Both the position numbers and the translations under genes were made by a program. Positions 26,330 to 35,041 of a stretch of 64,000 bases of DNA are shown here, piece after piece. This DNA comes from Bradyrhizobium sp. SSBR45G (GTDB taxonomy: Bacteria; Pseudomonadota; Alphaproteobacteria; Rhizobiales; Xanthobacteraceae): positions 186,001-250,000 of the forward strand of contig NZ_BSCT01000004.1 in assembly GCF_030159255.1 (NCBI RefSeq), in the 5' to 3' direction. Under the pieces are notes generated by a model. It had not been told where the DNA came from. It did not search any database and saw only the letters and a list, made by a program, of their open reading frames with translations. Within the stretch, counting starts at the first letter, position 1; each line of letters begins with the position of its first letter.

Positions 26330-26815
26330 ATTGAGTATCTGCCCGACGGGCAATCCTTGCACACCCCGCATGCACCAACTACCCGTCGTGCCAGTTTGTC
26401 GCGCACTCATCCCTTGCCATGTCGGGCAAATCACCTGCACATTTCCGCGCATCCCGGCTCGTTGAAGAGGGACGTTTCGCGATCGTCATGAAGCGTCGAG
26501 CCGGAGATGCGACGGGCGCGTTGCTCTGCAGCCGGGTGTCACAGCCCGTGCCGACGAACGGAGCGAGGCGACGGCGAAATGGTGTGGTCCTGGCATCGCG
26601 GTGCTGATGCCAAGCCGGCGGTGATGATGATCCGCTGGCGACGGGGGCAAGACAGCCGATCCCCGGGGAGAGCGCCTATAACCCGTCAAACCGCCGCGCA
26701 GGGAAGGCCGGATATTGGGCTGAACCTGTGGTTCTGCCGCGTGCTTTTTGTTGCACGCGGACCGCGGGTATCAGTCGGTACCCGGTCTTCCCTGCGCCTC
26801 TTCTTCACAAGGAGA
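26330..26815 (+). repeat. Bradyrhizobium-type dispersed intergenic repeat with nested hairpins
   Basis: The text around TGTCGGGCAAATCACC, GACGTTTCGCGATCGTCATG and GCGCAGGGAAGGCCGG is one I recognise from many intergenic sites in Bradyrhizobium genomes. The 3' part is bounded by an inverted pair, GCGCAGGGAAGGCCGG (about 26697) and its near complement ending CTTCCCTGCGC (about 26796). Inside is a perfect hairpin CCGCGTGC-N8-GCACGCGG (26737-26760) and a smaller GGGTA-N8-TACCC. Such structure suggests a folded transcript or a relic mobile unit. Recognition is from memory, not a search. Confidence 0.65.
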
Positions 26816-26999
26816 GGTCGATCGAAAAGCAAAGCTCGGGCGCATGCGGCCGCGAGACGGCTCAGCCATGCCTGCTGTTTGAGACGTGGAGAGGCGTGTC
26901 GATGGCGGTGCTCCGCAGCGGCGTTGCAAAGGGGCCCGTGTTCAGCGCGTTGATGGCGACGATGTTGGGAGGTGGTCCGCGCGCCACCTCAGGCCGGCG

Positions 27000-27245
27000 T
27001 TACTTCGGGTCTGGCTGCTCGTCCCGCGTCAGCACGACGGCCAGCGATCTGATGACGGGCGCGGCCATGACGACGATAGGCAACATCGTGGCCCAGGCGA
27101 TCAGCCATGACGATAGCCAGTTGGAGACGAAGTCGCCCGTCGCAAAGGATGGAAGGCTGGCGATGCCGGCGGCGACGAAGCAGGTCAGTCCGGACTGAAG
27201 GGCCGCAAAGACGAAGTGGCTGTAGCGACGGGGAATGCTGAGCAT
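27000..27245 (-). CDS. DUF2798 small membrane protein
   Basis: 81 residues with two membrane helices (about residues 9-30 and 40-68). The motif SIPRRYSHFVFAALQSGLTC and the later WLIAWATMLP segment are typical of DUF2798 proteins. These are small, widespread, uncharacterised membrane proteins of proteobacteria. It stands alone, downstream of and on the same strand as nhaA, with about 140 bp between. Confidence 0.75.
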   Translation of the reverse strand: MLSIPRRYSHFVFAALQSGLTCFVAAGIASLPSFATGDFVSNWLSSWLIAWATMLPIVVMAAPVIRSLAVVLTRDEQPDPK

Positions 27246-27384
27246 TGCGGGCCTCCTGGCAGAAGCAGAAGCAAGAGTCGGGCCAGGAGCAGTCCCGTGT
27301 CGGCGGCCCTGTCGAGCAGCATGGCGGCTGAGCGAGGTTGACGATCCCAGGAAGCAACCTCTGGACGCCGCGGGAGTCCCGATC

Positions 27385-28548
27385 TCACATCGTCCGTTCG
27401 GCGCCTTTGCCCCCTCCCGGCCAACTCAGCAGCGCCATGCCGAACAGGCCCGACAGCAGCGAGCCCAGCAGGACGCCGACCTTGACCTCGTTCTGAAGCG
27501 CTTCGGCACCGGGAAATGCCAGCAATCCGATGAACAGACTCATCGTGAAGCCGATGCCGCAGAGGACCGCGATGCCGTAGACTTGGCGCCAGTCGGCTCC
27601 TTCGGGCAGGCGCGCCAACCGGAGACGGATCGCAAGCCACGTTGCGGCAAGGATGCCGCTCTGCTTGCCGACGAACAGGCCCGCGATGATGCCGAGAGTC
27701 ACGGGTTGCTTCAGGACATACCAGCTCATCCCGACCAGGGAGACGCCGGCATTGGCAAAAGCGAAGATGGGCAGGATCGCGAAGGCCACCCAGGGCTGGA
27801 TCGCGTGCTCCAGCGTGAGGAGCGGGGACTGCTTGCGCGGGGAGGCCGGAATTGTCCAGGCCAGCGCGACACCGGCGAGCGTGGCGTGGACGCCCGACTT
27901 CAGCGTGAAGACCCAGAGTGCGGCGCCGAGCACGAGGTAGGCCGAGAGCCGCGCGACGCCGGTCTGATTCAAGACGACCAGCACGGCCAGAACGGCGCCC
28001 GCCGCGGCGAGCCATCCGAGCGCGAGGTGATCCGTGTAGAACACCGCGATGACCGTGACGGCGCCGAGGTCGTCGAGAATGGCCAGGGCGGTCAGGAAGA
28101 TCTTGAGAGAACTCGGCACGCGTGAGCCGAGCAGGGCCAGCGCCCCGAGTGCGAACGCGATGTCGGTGGCGGTCGGGATTGCCCATCCGCGGAAGGTCTC
28201 CGCGGTGTTCAGGTTGAAGCCGATGTAGACGAGCGCGGGAACGACCATGCCGCCGGTTGCTGCGAATGCCGGCAACACCCGCCGCGGCCAGGTCGAGAGC
28301 TGCCCATCCAGGAACTCCCGCTTGATCTCGAGCCCGACGAGCAGGAAGAACACCGCCATCAGCGCGTCGTTGATCCAGTGCAGGATCGAAAGTCCGGCGA
28401 TGTAGCGTTGGAGTGAAGCGAAGTAGAATTCTGACGCCGGAGTATTGGCGACGATCAGCGCCGCGGTAGCCGAAATCATCAGAATGATGCCAGCGCCGGC
28501 CTGGCTCGCGACGAGACGATGGAACGCAGAGGGCAATGAACGTGACAT
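27385..28548 (-). CDS. nhaA: Na+/H+ antiporter NhaA
   Basis: 387 residues from the ATG at 28548, with about 12 membrane helices. The TDIAFALG segment and the tandem aspartates in AILDDLGAV (equivalents of Asp133 and Asp163/164 of E. coli NhaA) are present. So are the [12 protein letters not shown] and [10 protein letters not shown] motifs. It exchanges two protons for one sodium ion and is most active at alkaline pH. The gene stands between DUF2798 and the dehydrogenase gene, all on the minus strand. No NhaR-type regulator is adjacent. Confidence 0.95.
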   Translation of the reverse strand: MSRSLPSAFHRLVASQAGAGIILMISATAALIVANTPASEFYFASLQRYIAGLSILHWINDALMAVFFLLVGLEIKREFLDGQLSTWPRRVLPAFAATGGMVVPALVYIGFNLNTAETFRGWAIPTATDIAFALGALALLGSRVPSSLKIFLTALAILDDLGAVTVIAVFYTDHLALGWLAAAGAVLAVLVVLNQTGVARLSAYLVLGAALWVFTLKSGVHATLAGVALAWTIPASPRKQSPLLTLEHAIQPWVAFAILPIFAFANAGVSLVGMSWYVLKQPVTLGIIAGLFVGKQSGILAATWLAIRLRLARLPEGADWRQVYGIAVLCGIGFTMSLFIGLLAFPGAEALQNEVKVGVLLGSLLSGLFGMALLSWPGGGKGAERTM

Positions 28549-28653
28549 TGTGTCCTGTATGGCTCGCTGGCAGGCAATCAACCATGCTGGGGCGACGAGA
28601 TGCCGCCAATTGTTGAGCCGGCCGCTCGCATGGCGTTTGTTTGCTGTGGCCAG

Positions 28654-30795
28654 CTACGACTTCGGCAAGGCATAGACGGCGACCTGATCGCCGACCTGAT
28701 CCTTGAGGACCGTGTTGCCGCCCGCGATGAAGGCGACGTATTCGCGGCCCTTGTATTCATAGATGGCGGGATTGGCGACGGCGGGGGCCTGGACGATGTC
28801 GGACCACAGCTCCTTGCCGTCGGCCAGCGCATAGGCCCGCACCTTGGCGTCCATCGAGGCGCCGATGAAGATCACGCCGCCGGCCGTCACCGCCGGGCCG
28901 CCGATCGTCACCGAGCCCATCGACTCCGGCATGTAGAAGCCCCACTTCTGCGACGCGCCGATGGGACGGCGCCATTTGATGTCGCCGGTGGACATGTCGA
29001 TGGCGGCGATCTCGCCGAACGGCGGGGCCCAGCAGGGCATGCCGAGCCAGTTCAGCGCGTTGTCGAGCGACATGCCATAAGGCGCGCCTTCCTGCGGATA
29101 GAAGCCCTGTTCGTTGCCCGAGCCGCCTGCAAGCTGCTCATATTCCTTCCTTGGGTAGAGCTTGATGGATTGCACCACGTGCGAGAAGTTGACGATCGCG
29201 GTCTTGCCGCGCGGATCGAAGGCCACGCCGCCCCATTGCACGCCGCCGGCCGAGTCGGGATAGGCGAGCACGCCGTTGTCCTTGTGAGTCGGCGGCGAGT
29301 ACATGCCGGCGTAGTCGAGGCTCTTCCAGAGCCTCGAGCATTGGCCGAGCCCAAGGGCGTCGGCGACCCACCAGATCGGAGGCTTCTTGGATTGATCCAG
29401 CAGCGGCGCCGGCCTGGTCGGGAATGGTTGCGTCGGGGCATAGACTTCGCCCTGGATCGAACCGTCGCCACCGGGCACCTTGCGCTCCTCGATCGGCCAG
29501 ACATACTTGCCGGTGCGGCGGTCGACGACGAACAGGAAGCCCATCTTGGTGGCCTGCATCAGCGCCGGGATCTGCTGTCCGCTGACGGTGATGTCCATCA
29601 AGGTCGGCGCGGAGTTGATGTCGTAGTCCCAGATGTCGTGATGCACCCATTGCCGCGACCAGACGACCTCGCCGGTATCGAGGTTGAGCGCCGTGGTCGA
29701 GGTGGCGAGTGGGATCTTTTCGGTGCGGTTGCCGCCCCAGTAGTTGGGCGACGGGCTGGAGACCGGGAGATAGATCAGTCCTAGTCCCTCATCGACCGAC
29801 ATGCCCGTCCAGACATTGGCGGTGCCGGTGCGCGGCGCAATGTCCGGCGGCAGCGCCGCGAACGACCACTGCCGCTTGCCGGTCTGCGGATCGACGGAGA
29901 AGACGGTGCCGGGAGGGGCCTCGGCGTAGGCCCAGTCCTTGCCGGCCCAGCCCATGATCACGTGATTGCCGGCCACCGTCGGCGGCTGCAGCAGCGACAG
30001 CGGATATTTGTTGTTGACGTCGTTCCACTGGTCGACGTTGAGCACGCCGTTGTTCGCGAAACCTTGGCAGAGCTTGCCGGTGTCGGCGTCCATCGCGAAC
30101 AGCTGCGCGTCCATGGTGCCGAGATAGACGATCTTCTGGCATGGCTGGCCGGCAACAGGGTTCGGCGACTGCCAATAGGCAACGCCGCGATTCTTCAGCG
30201 CCGGCTGGGTCAACGCCTTCAGCGTCGACTTGGAGTCGAAGGTCCATTTGACCTGGCCGGTCCCGGGATCCAGCGCGATCACGCGATAGAACGGCGTGCC
30301 GATGTAGAGCGTGTCGTTGGCGAAGATGGGCGTGGCGGACCAGACGCTGGTCGGCCGCTCGCCCGATCCGTCCGACATGTCGCCGGTGTGATATTCCCAG
30401 ACTTTCAACAGCGACTTGACGTTGTCGGCCGTGATCTGGGTCAGCGGGGAATATTTCTGCGCGTTGAGCTGGCCGTGGAACGTATTCCAGACGGGATGCG
30501 ACGGGACGAGCGGAATTGGCTTCGGTGCGGGCAGAGCCCCGGAGGGCTGCAGCGCGGCGGCGTCGGTGGTCGACGATGGGCTGGTGGCCGGAGCGGACGA
30601 GGGGGCGACCACATTGCCGCGCGGCGGCCCGTAGCCTGGGCCCGATGGTTCATGCTGCTCCTGGCCGGAGATGCCCCCCGAGGTCGCGCCCGGATTGCTC
30701 GTGTCGTTCTGGGCGATGGCCGCTGGCAGCGCGACCATCAGCGCCAGCCCGAGCGCCGCAGCCGGAGCGATACGGAGAAGTGCGCGGGTTGTCAT
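28654..30795 (-). CDS. PQQ-dependent glucose-type dehydrogenase, periplasmic subunit
   Basis: 713 residues from the ATG at 30795, with a signal peptide (about residues 1-28). A Pro/Ser/Gly-rich linker of about 80 residues is followed by the eight-bladed quinoprotein propeller. Blade (tryptophan-docking) segments such as GTGQVKWTFDS and TGEVVWSRQW are visible, as is the HHDIWDYD motif of the glucose/quinate/shikimate family. The membrane-bound enzymes normally carry four or five N-terminal helices; here they are encoded by the separate upstream gene, which overlaps by 4 bp. It oxidises a sugar or cyclitol in the periplasm and feeds ubiquinone. The exact substrate is open, and no pqq genes are nearby. 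Confidence 0.87.
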   Translation of the reverse strand: MTTRALLRIAPAAALGLALMVALPAAIAQNDTSNPGATSGGISGQEQHEPSGPGYGPPRGNVVAPSSAPATSPSSTTDAAALQPSGALPAPKPIPLVPSHPVWNTFHGQLNAQKYSPLTQITADNVKSLLKVWEYHTGDMSDGSGERPTSVWSATPIFANDTLYIGTPFYRVIALDPGTGQVKWTFDSKSTLKALTQPALKNRGVAYWQSPNPVAGQPCQKIVYLGTMDAQLFAMDADTGKLCQGFANNGVLNVDQWNDVNNKYPLSLLQPPTVAGNHVIMGWAGKDWAYAEAPPGTVFSVDPQTGKRQWSFAALPPDIAPRTGTANVWTGMSVDEGLGLIYLPVSSPSPNYWGGNRTEKIPLATSTTALNLDTGEVVWSRQWVHHDIWDYDINSAPTLMDITVSGQQIPALMQATKMGFLFVVDRRTGKYVWPIEERKVPGGDGSIQGEVYAPTQPFPTRPAPLLDQSKKPPIWWVADALGLGQCSRLWKSLDYAGMYSPPTHKDNGVLAYPDSAGGVQWGGVAFDPRGKTAIVNFSHVVQSIKLYPRKEYEQLAGGSGNEQGFYPQEGAPYGMSLDNALNWLGMPCWAPPFGEIAAIDMSTGDIKWRRPIGASQKWGFYMPESMGSVTIGGPAVTAGGVIFIGASMDAKVRAYALADGKELWSDIVQAPAVANPAIYEYKGREYVAFIAGGNTVLKDQVGDQVAVYALPKS

Positions 30796-31154
30796 GCTGC
30801 GGCCCTCCGGGGCTGGGAGGGGCCGGCAAGCGTCACGATCAATCCGGCGAAGACGAAGACGATCGCCGCCGCCAGCCACCACGCGTGCAGAAACCAGGCG
30901 GCGACGATCGTGCCGAGCGCGCCGAGCAGTCCGAGCACCCAGAACACCCCGAACAGCCATCCGCGCCCGCCGAACCACAGGATGAAGGCGTCGAGGACGA
31001 GGGCCAAGCTGGAGCCGATGACGAGCAGCACGCCGGGTGCTCCTGTGATGCCCGTCAGAGGTGTGAAATAATAGTAGAGTCCGAGCAGCACACCTGCGGC
31101 AGCAGCAACGAGGACAATGATCGGACCGAGCGGGTACCGGTGAGATGAGGTCAA
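30792..31154 (-). CDS. Membrane-anchor subunit matching the N-terminal domain of quinoprotein glucose dehydrogenase
   Basis: 120 residues with four membrane helices (about residues 10-29, 38-60, 66-86 and 88-110), including LYYYFTPLTGITGAPGVLLV and WFGGRGWLFG. Helix count and topology match the N-terminal anchor of Gcd-type dehydrogenases, which binds ubiquinone. It overlaps the periplasmic dehydrogenase gene by 4 bp, so the two products are made together and probably associate. I read it as a natural split of one ancestral protein, because the second gene has gained its own signal peptide. Confidence 0.75.
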   Translation of the reverse strand: MTSSHRYPLGPIIVLVAAAAGVLLGLYYYFTPLTGITGAPGVLLVIGSSLALVLDAFILWFGGRGWLFGVFWVLGLLGALGTIVAAWFLHAWWLAAAIVFVFAGLIVTLAGPSQPRRAAA

Positions 31155-31380
31155 ATCGAGGATTCCAAGCTAGATGGCCTGCCGGCGCGGCGGCGACGGT
31201 TTCTAAGCAACAGCAGCAACAGCAAAGGAATGTTCTTTCGACGCGCTGGTTCCCTCGACCGCCGCCCGTTGGGCTCGCGTTTGCTCAAACATCGTCCGCG
31301 ACCGTACGCATTCTGTCGGGCACACCGCGCAAACAACGTCGATCGCAGATGATCACGGCGCAGAGCTGGCCCAGAATGCA

Positions 31381-32688
31381 TCAGCTCCGGAAGCGGCCCA
31401 GCGGGCCATCTTCGCAGACCGCAGTGAAGATGCGATGATGGCTACGGACGGCGTCGAGATCGCTGGGATTGCGGATGCTCCGCTCGGCGTCCGCGAGGAC
31501 GAGATCGGCGTGCTTGCGGACGCATTCGATCCGATGCGGGTCGCGGTCGCAGCTCACGACCTGGACCATCACCTCGATCATGCGGATCAGCACGGGGGGC
31601 GCGTTCGCCGCGTTCTGCCGGATCATGTCGAACATGGCGGCGACCAGTTCATCGTAGCGGAGATGCGGCACGACCAGCGCCGGTTTTCCGTCCTTGATCC
31701 AGACGCCCGTCTGCAATCGCAGCGGCTGCATCTCGCACAAGGCTGCACCGAGCCGGTCGACGACTGTGATCGCCGTATGCGGATCGTTGATCCCCGGCGA
31801 AAGCGCACGGACCGCGACCTCGACGAGTTGTCGAACCGCAAAGCGGAGATCGGCCGATGTGACCTGCTGCGGGCTGAGCGCGGTCGCATCGCGGATCGCT
31901 TCCTCGATTCCATCGCGAGTCCTGGTCGCCGTCGCGATCGGCGCGCCGGGAAAAACGTAATCCCCAGGCCGGACGAGGAGATGGATGGCGGTGTCGTGCT
32001 CGCACGCCCACGTCGCCAGTCCGCTCTCGTCCAGCTGGACCAGATAGCCCTGACGCGCGTCGACGATCGGAACAGCGTCCTGCCAGAAGCGCGCGGGCGG
32101 CGGCGCGGGTTGGCTGTCCTCGCGCGTCAGCGAGTGGATCATGGACTGCACGTCGTCGCTGACCAGGCCGATGACGGTGTCGACATTGATCCGTCCGGAC
32201 ATGTGACCGACGAAATAGACGAGAGTGGCGACGGAGAGGAAGGCGAGCACGATGCCGATCGTGGTCGCGAGATGCGGCACGAACGCGCCTTCCGCTGGGG
32301 TGCGCACGCTCCGCAGCACGATGAGCGCGTAGCAGAAGGTGGCGAGGAAGACGCCGAGCGCGATCTGGTTGCCGCGATCGCGCGTGAAGTTCCGCAGCAG
32401 CCGCGGCCCCATCTGCCCGGCTGCGAGCGACAGCGCCGCGATCATGATCGAGAACACCGTGCCGGCGACACCAATCGTGGAGGACGCGATGGCGCCGAGA
32501 AGCGTGCGGGCGCCGGTCGCGCCGCCAGTGTAGAGCCACTCGTCGCGCAGCCAGTCAGCAACGATGGTGCCGCGGTCGATCTCGATCGCCATGAACGCGA
32601 TGCCGATGCCGAGCAGAACGATCAGAGCCGGCACCAGCCAGAACGTCTCTGCGAGATCGTCGAGCATCTTGCGGAAACGTGCAGTCAT
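31381..32688 (-). CDS. DUF2254 membrane protein
   Basis: 435 residues. Four membrane helices lie in the first 185 residues (about 18-38, 63-90, 110-128 and 140-163), and a large soluble C-terminal domain follows. The segments GVAGTVFSIMIAALSLA, GPRLLRNFTRDRGNQ and ALSPGINDPHTAITVVDRL are hallmarks of the family. Function unknown, though the fold suggests a channel- or sensor-like membrane protein. It is monocistronic and preceded by a 339-bp intergenic region shared with a divergent secreted-protein gene. Confidence 0.85.
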   Translation of the reverse strand: MTARFRKMLDDLAETFWLVPALIVLLGIGIAFMAIEIDRGTIVADWLRDEWLYTGGATGARTLLGAIASSTIGVAGTVFSIMIAALSLAAGQMGPRLLRNFTRDRGNQIALGVFLATFCYALIVLRSVRTPAEGAFVPHLATTIGIVLAFLSVATLVYFVGHMSGRINVDTVIGLVSDDVQSMIHSLTREDSQPAPPPARFWQDAVPIVDARQGYLVQLDESGLATWACEHDTAIHLLVRPGDYVFPGAPIATATRTRDGIEEAIRDATALSPQQVTSADLRFAVRQLVEVAVRALSPGINDPHTAITVVDRLGAALCEMQPLRLQTGVWIKDGKPALVVPHLRYDELVAAMFDMIRQNAANAPPVLIRMIEVMVQVVSCDRDPHRIECVRKHADLVLADAERSIRNPSDLDAVRSHHRIFTAVCEDGPLGRFRS

Positions 32689-33027
32689 GGGTCCTCGATG
32701 CGCGTGATCAGAAGCCCTCGCTGGGCGGTGGTGCGTCAGCCAGGAGGGGGCGGGGCGGCGGCGGGGATGAGGCCGCCGCCTGTCAATGGTTCCTCTCCAG
32801 GATTGTTCCGCGACCAGCCCTGTCGGCCGTTCCGGTCTTCGCGATCGAGCGCGCTGCCGTGCGGCCAGCCAGGTCGGTCAGAGTGAAAAGGACGTGAGAC
32901 CCGGGCGATCGGCGGGGACGCCAGCAATCAGAGTACGAGACCGTACGGAGCGGCTTTGATAAGTCGAACCTTCCTCACCCGCATCGGTTCAAGGTCCGCA
33001 TCACGATCCAATCCAGGAGGACATGGA
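32689..33027. other. 339-bp divergent intergenic region
   Basis: No gene. It holds promoter candidates for both flanks: a GTAC-N6-GTAC site at 32933, a CGAAC-N16-GGTT element at 32965-32989 for the right-hand gene, and a GGAAC-N16-CATT element (minus strand, 32785-32809) for DUF2254. The last two resemble EcfG-type stress promoters with one mismatch or more each. Confidence 0.4.
32933..32946. promoter_or_regulatory. GTAC-N6-GTAC motif, site 1
   Basis: GTAC-GAGACC-GTAC followed by GG, 81 bp upstream of the ATG at 33028. One of five related intergenic sites in 32.9-45.1 kb. Confidence 0.45.
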
Positions 33028-33408
33028 ATGTTTGTACGGCTCATCGCATCGTCATTGTTGGTTCTCGCTGCGTCCCAGGCTCCAGCGTTCGCGCAGGGCA
33101 GCAGCTCTCAGGCCGCAACCCAGAACAGTCAGGCGAGCAATTCGGCGTCGCAGCCGATCCCGCAGGAGATCAAGCAGAAGCTGCAGAAGCAGGGCTTCAC
33201 CGACATCAATGTGGTGCCGGGGTCGTTCATCGTGAGCGCCAAGGACAGCAACAATGATCCGGTGATGATGGTGATCGGGCCGCACTCGCTGACGATGTTC
33301 AGCGAGATCAGCCCGCAGAGCCAGACCACCGGCAGCGCCAGCGGTGCGGCGCATTCGGGCGGCAGCTCCAGCACCATGCAGAACGGCAGCGGCCAGAGCA
33401 GCAAGTAA
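33028..33408 (+). CDS. Secreted Ser/Gln-rich protein
   Basis: 126 residues from the ATG at 33028, with an AGGAGG site 7 bp upstream. A signal peptide (about residues 1-20, ending AFA) is followed by a Ser/Gln-rich linker. A compact segment follows (QEIKQKLQKQGFTDINVV, then SFIVSAKD and PVMMVIGP), and the tail is Gly/Ser-rich. The compact segment closely resembles that of the PRC-barrel protein at 39294 (QDIVAGLQQSGFTNVKVI), so both share a small periplasmic module. Function unknown; probably an envelope stress protein. A hairpin terminator follows. Confidence 0.75.
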   Translation: MFVRLIASSLLVLAASQAPAFAQGSSSQAATQNSQASNSASQPIPQEIKQKLQKQGFTDINVVPGSFIVSAKDSNNDPVMMVIGPHSLTMFSEISPQSQTTGSASGAAHSGGSSSTMQNGSGQSSK

Positions 33409-33434
33409 TCGGATCAATCGTCCGCGGCCGATCG

Positions 33435-33467
33435 GGCGCGGGTCACACGCTCAGCGTGGCCCGCGCC
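33435..33467 (+). terminator. Hairpin after the secreted-protein gene
   Basis: Outer stem GGCGCGGG with its complement CCCGCGCC, and inner stem CACGCT-C-AGCGTG. There is no T-run, so termination efficiency is uncertain. Confidence 0.6.
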
Positions 33468-33574
33468 GCCGCGTGTCGGCAGCGATATCGTCGATGAGTG
33501 GACTGCTCGTCTGGCTTGCTGGCCGCGCGGTCATCGCTGACGATTGCACAGAGCAGGGAAGGGCCCCCTTACTG

Positions 33575-34837
33575 TCAATCCGCCTTGCCCGACAGAGACA
33601 ACGTCCGCTTCGCGACGAGGCCGAGCGTCGACCCTTGGACGATCACGCTGAACACGACGACTGCATAGGTGGCTGCGAGAATGGGAGCCTTGGCCTCTCC
33701 TTCCGGAAGCGACAGCGCCAGGGCGACCGAGATGCCGCCTCGAACACCCGCCCAGGTCAGGAAGGGGATGTTGTGTGCCGAGACGAGCGTGGTCCGCGCC
33801 AGGAACAGCAACGGAAGGCTGACAGCGGTCAGCCGGCCGAGCAGCACGATCGGGATGGCCGTTGCGGCCCCCAGCAGCGCCAGCGTGCCGAAGCGGAGCA
33901 GAAGAACCTCCAGGCCGATCAGCAGGAAGAGAACCGAATTCAGGATCTCGTCGATCAGGGTCCACAGTCCGAACAAATAGCGTTGGGTCTGCTCGCTCAT
34001 CGCGTATCGCGGACCGCGATCTCCGATTAATAATCCGGCAGCGACCACCGCGAGCGGCGCGCTGCAATGAAGCCGCAGGGCAACCGCATAGACGGAGGTG
34101 ACGAGCGCCAGGGACAGCAGAACTTCGATCGCATAGTCATCGATCGCATGCATGGCCCTGTAGGCGATGTAACCGCCCGCCAGACCCAGGAGAATTCCGC
34201 CGCCCGCTTCGAACAGCAGCAGCTTGCCAATGTCGACAGCACCGACATCTCCGCCGCCCGTGGCATAGCGAACCAGAATGGTGAACAGGACGATCCCGAT
34301 GCCGTCGTTGAAGAGCGACTCTCCCTGCATCTCGATCTCCAGGTCGGGTGGAACCCGGATATTCTTGAGCGTGCTCATCACCGCCACCGGGTCGGTGGGA
34401 CTGATGAGTGCGCCAAAGACCAGGGACCAGGCGAGCGAGATCGGGAGGCCGATTGACTGGCATGCACCGTAGAAGCCGAAGCCGACTACCAAGGTCGATA
34501 TGCCGGTGCCAAACAGAGCAAGCGTGAGAACCGGAATTGCCCGGCGCTTGAGCTTCTCGAGATCCACGTGGAGGGAGCCAGCGAACAGGAGAAAGCCGAG
34601 CATCCCGTTCATCACAACCGAGGTGAAGTCGATCTGCAACAGCGCGTTCGTCAACGGCGCGAACAGGTGGTGGGACGGCGCGGCCACATCGATTGCGACG
34701 AGAATGCCTGACACCACAACGCTCATCAACAGGAGGCCGATGGTGTGTGGCAAGGGGCTGTATTTTTGATTCAGCCAGCCGAAGAGTGCCGAGAGCGCCA
34801 GCAGGATCGCGCTCAGGTCCAGGAGGGAGAACGCCAA
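33575..34837 (-). CDS. CPA1-family cation:proton antiporter
   Basis: 420 residues with about 12 membrane helices. The family motif SLVFGALISPTDPVAVMSTL and the NDG motif in GESLFNDGIGIVLFTIL are both present. This short type lacks the long cytosolic tail of eukaryotic NHE proteins. It exchanges Na+ or K+ for protons across the inner membrane. The gene is monocistronic and separate from nhaA at 27.4 kb. Confidence 0.9.
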   Translation of the reverse strand: MAFSLLDLSAILLALSALFGWLNQKYSPLPHTIGLLLMSVVVSGILVAIDVAAPSHHLFAPLTNALLQIDFTSVVMNGMLGFLLFAGSLHVDLEKLKRRAIPVLTLALFGTGISTLVVGFGFYGACQSIGLPISLAWSLVFGALISPTDPVAVMSTLKNIRVPPDLEIEMQGESLFNDGIGIVLFTILVRYATGGGDVGAVDIGKLLLFEAGGGILLGLAGGYIAYRAMHAIDDYAIEVLLSLALVTSVYAVALRLHCSAPLAVVAAGLLIGDRGPRYAMSEQTQRYLFGLWTLIDEILNSVLFLLIGLEVLLLRFGTLALLGAATAIPIVLLGRLTAVSLPLLFLARTTLVSAHNIPFLTWAGVRGGISVALALSLPEGEAKAPILAATYAVVVFSVIVQGSTLGLVAKRTLSLSGKAD

Positions 34838-35041
34838 TTCACTTTCGCTCCTCTGAGGTGGCGTTGTGCTGCCCGGCGGACGTGGCGAGGCCAGGACGCA
34901 GCCCAGACTGTGTCGGCTTGACGGCTAGTGGAGCCACGAACTCATCCCGAGGAAAGCCGGTCCGATATGGTCTGTTCCTCTCGAAGGCTTCACATGCTGG
35001 TGCGGTAGCAGGCGCCGCAGTCAAGCCGGGCACATTCCCGG

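Larger units (their letters stand above)
26049..26999. other. 951-bp gene-free region with repeats
   Basis: No credible gene. It holds a 28-bp tandem-like near-repeat (26197 and 26236) and, from about 26330 to 26815, the Bradyrhizobium-type dispersed repeat with nested hairpins. Open frames in it are low-complexity by-products of the repeat. Confidence 0.65.

Noticed and set aside
26728..27198. Open frame crossing the dispersed repeat and the DUF2798 gene
   Set aside because: By-product of the repeat; similar spurious frames accompany this repeat elsewhere in Bradyrhizobium genomes.
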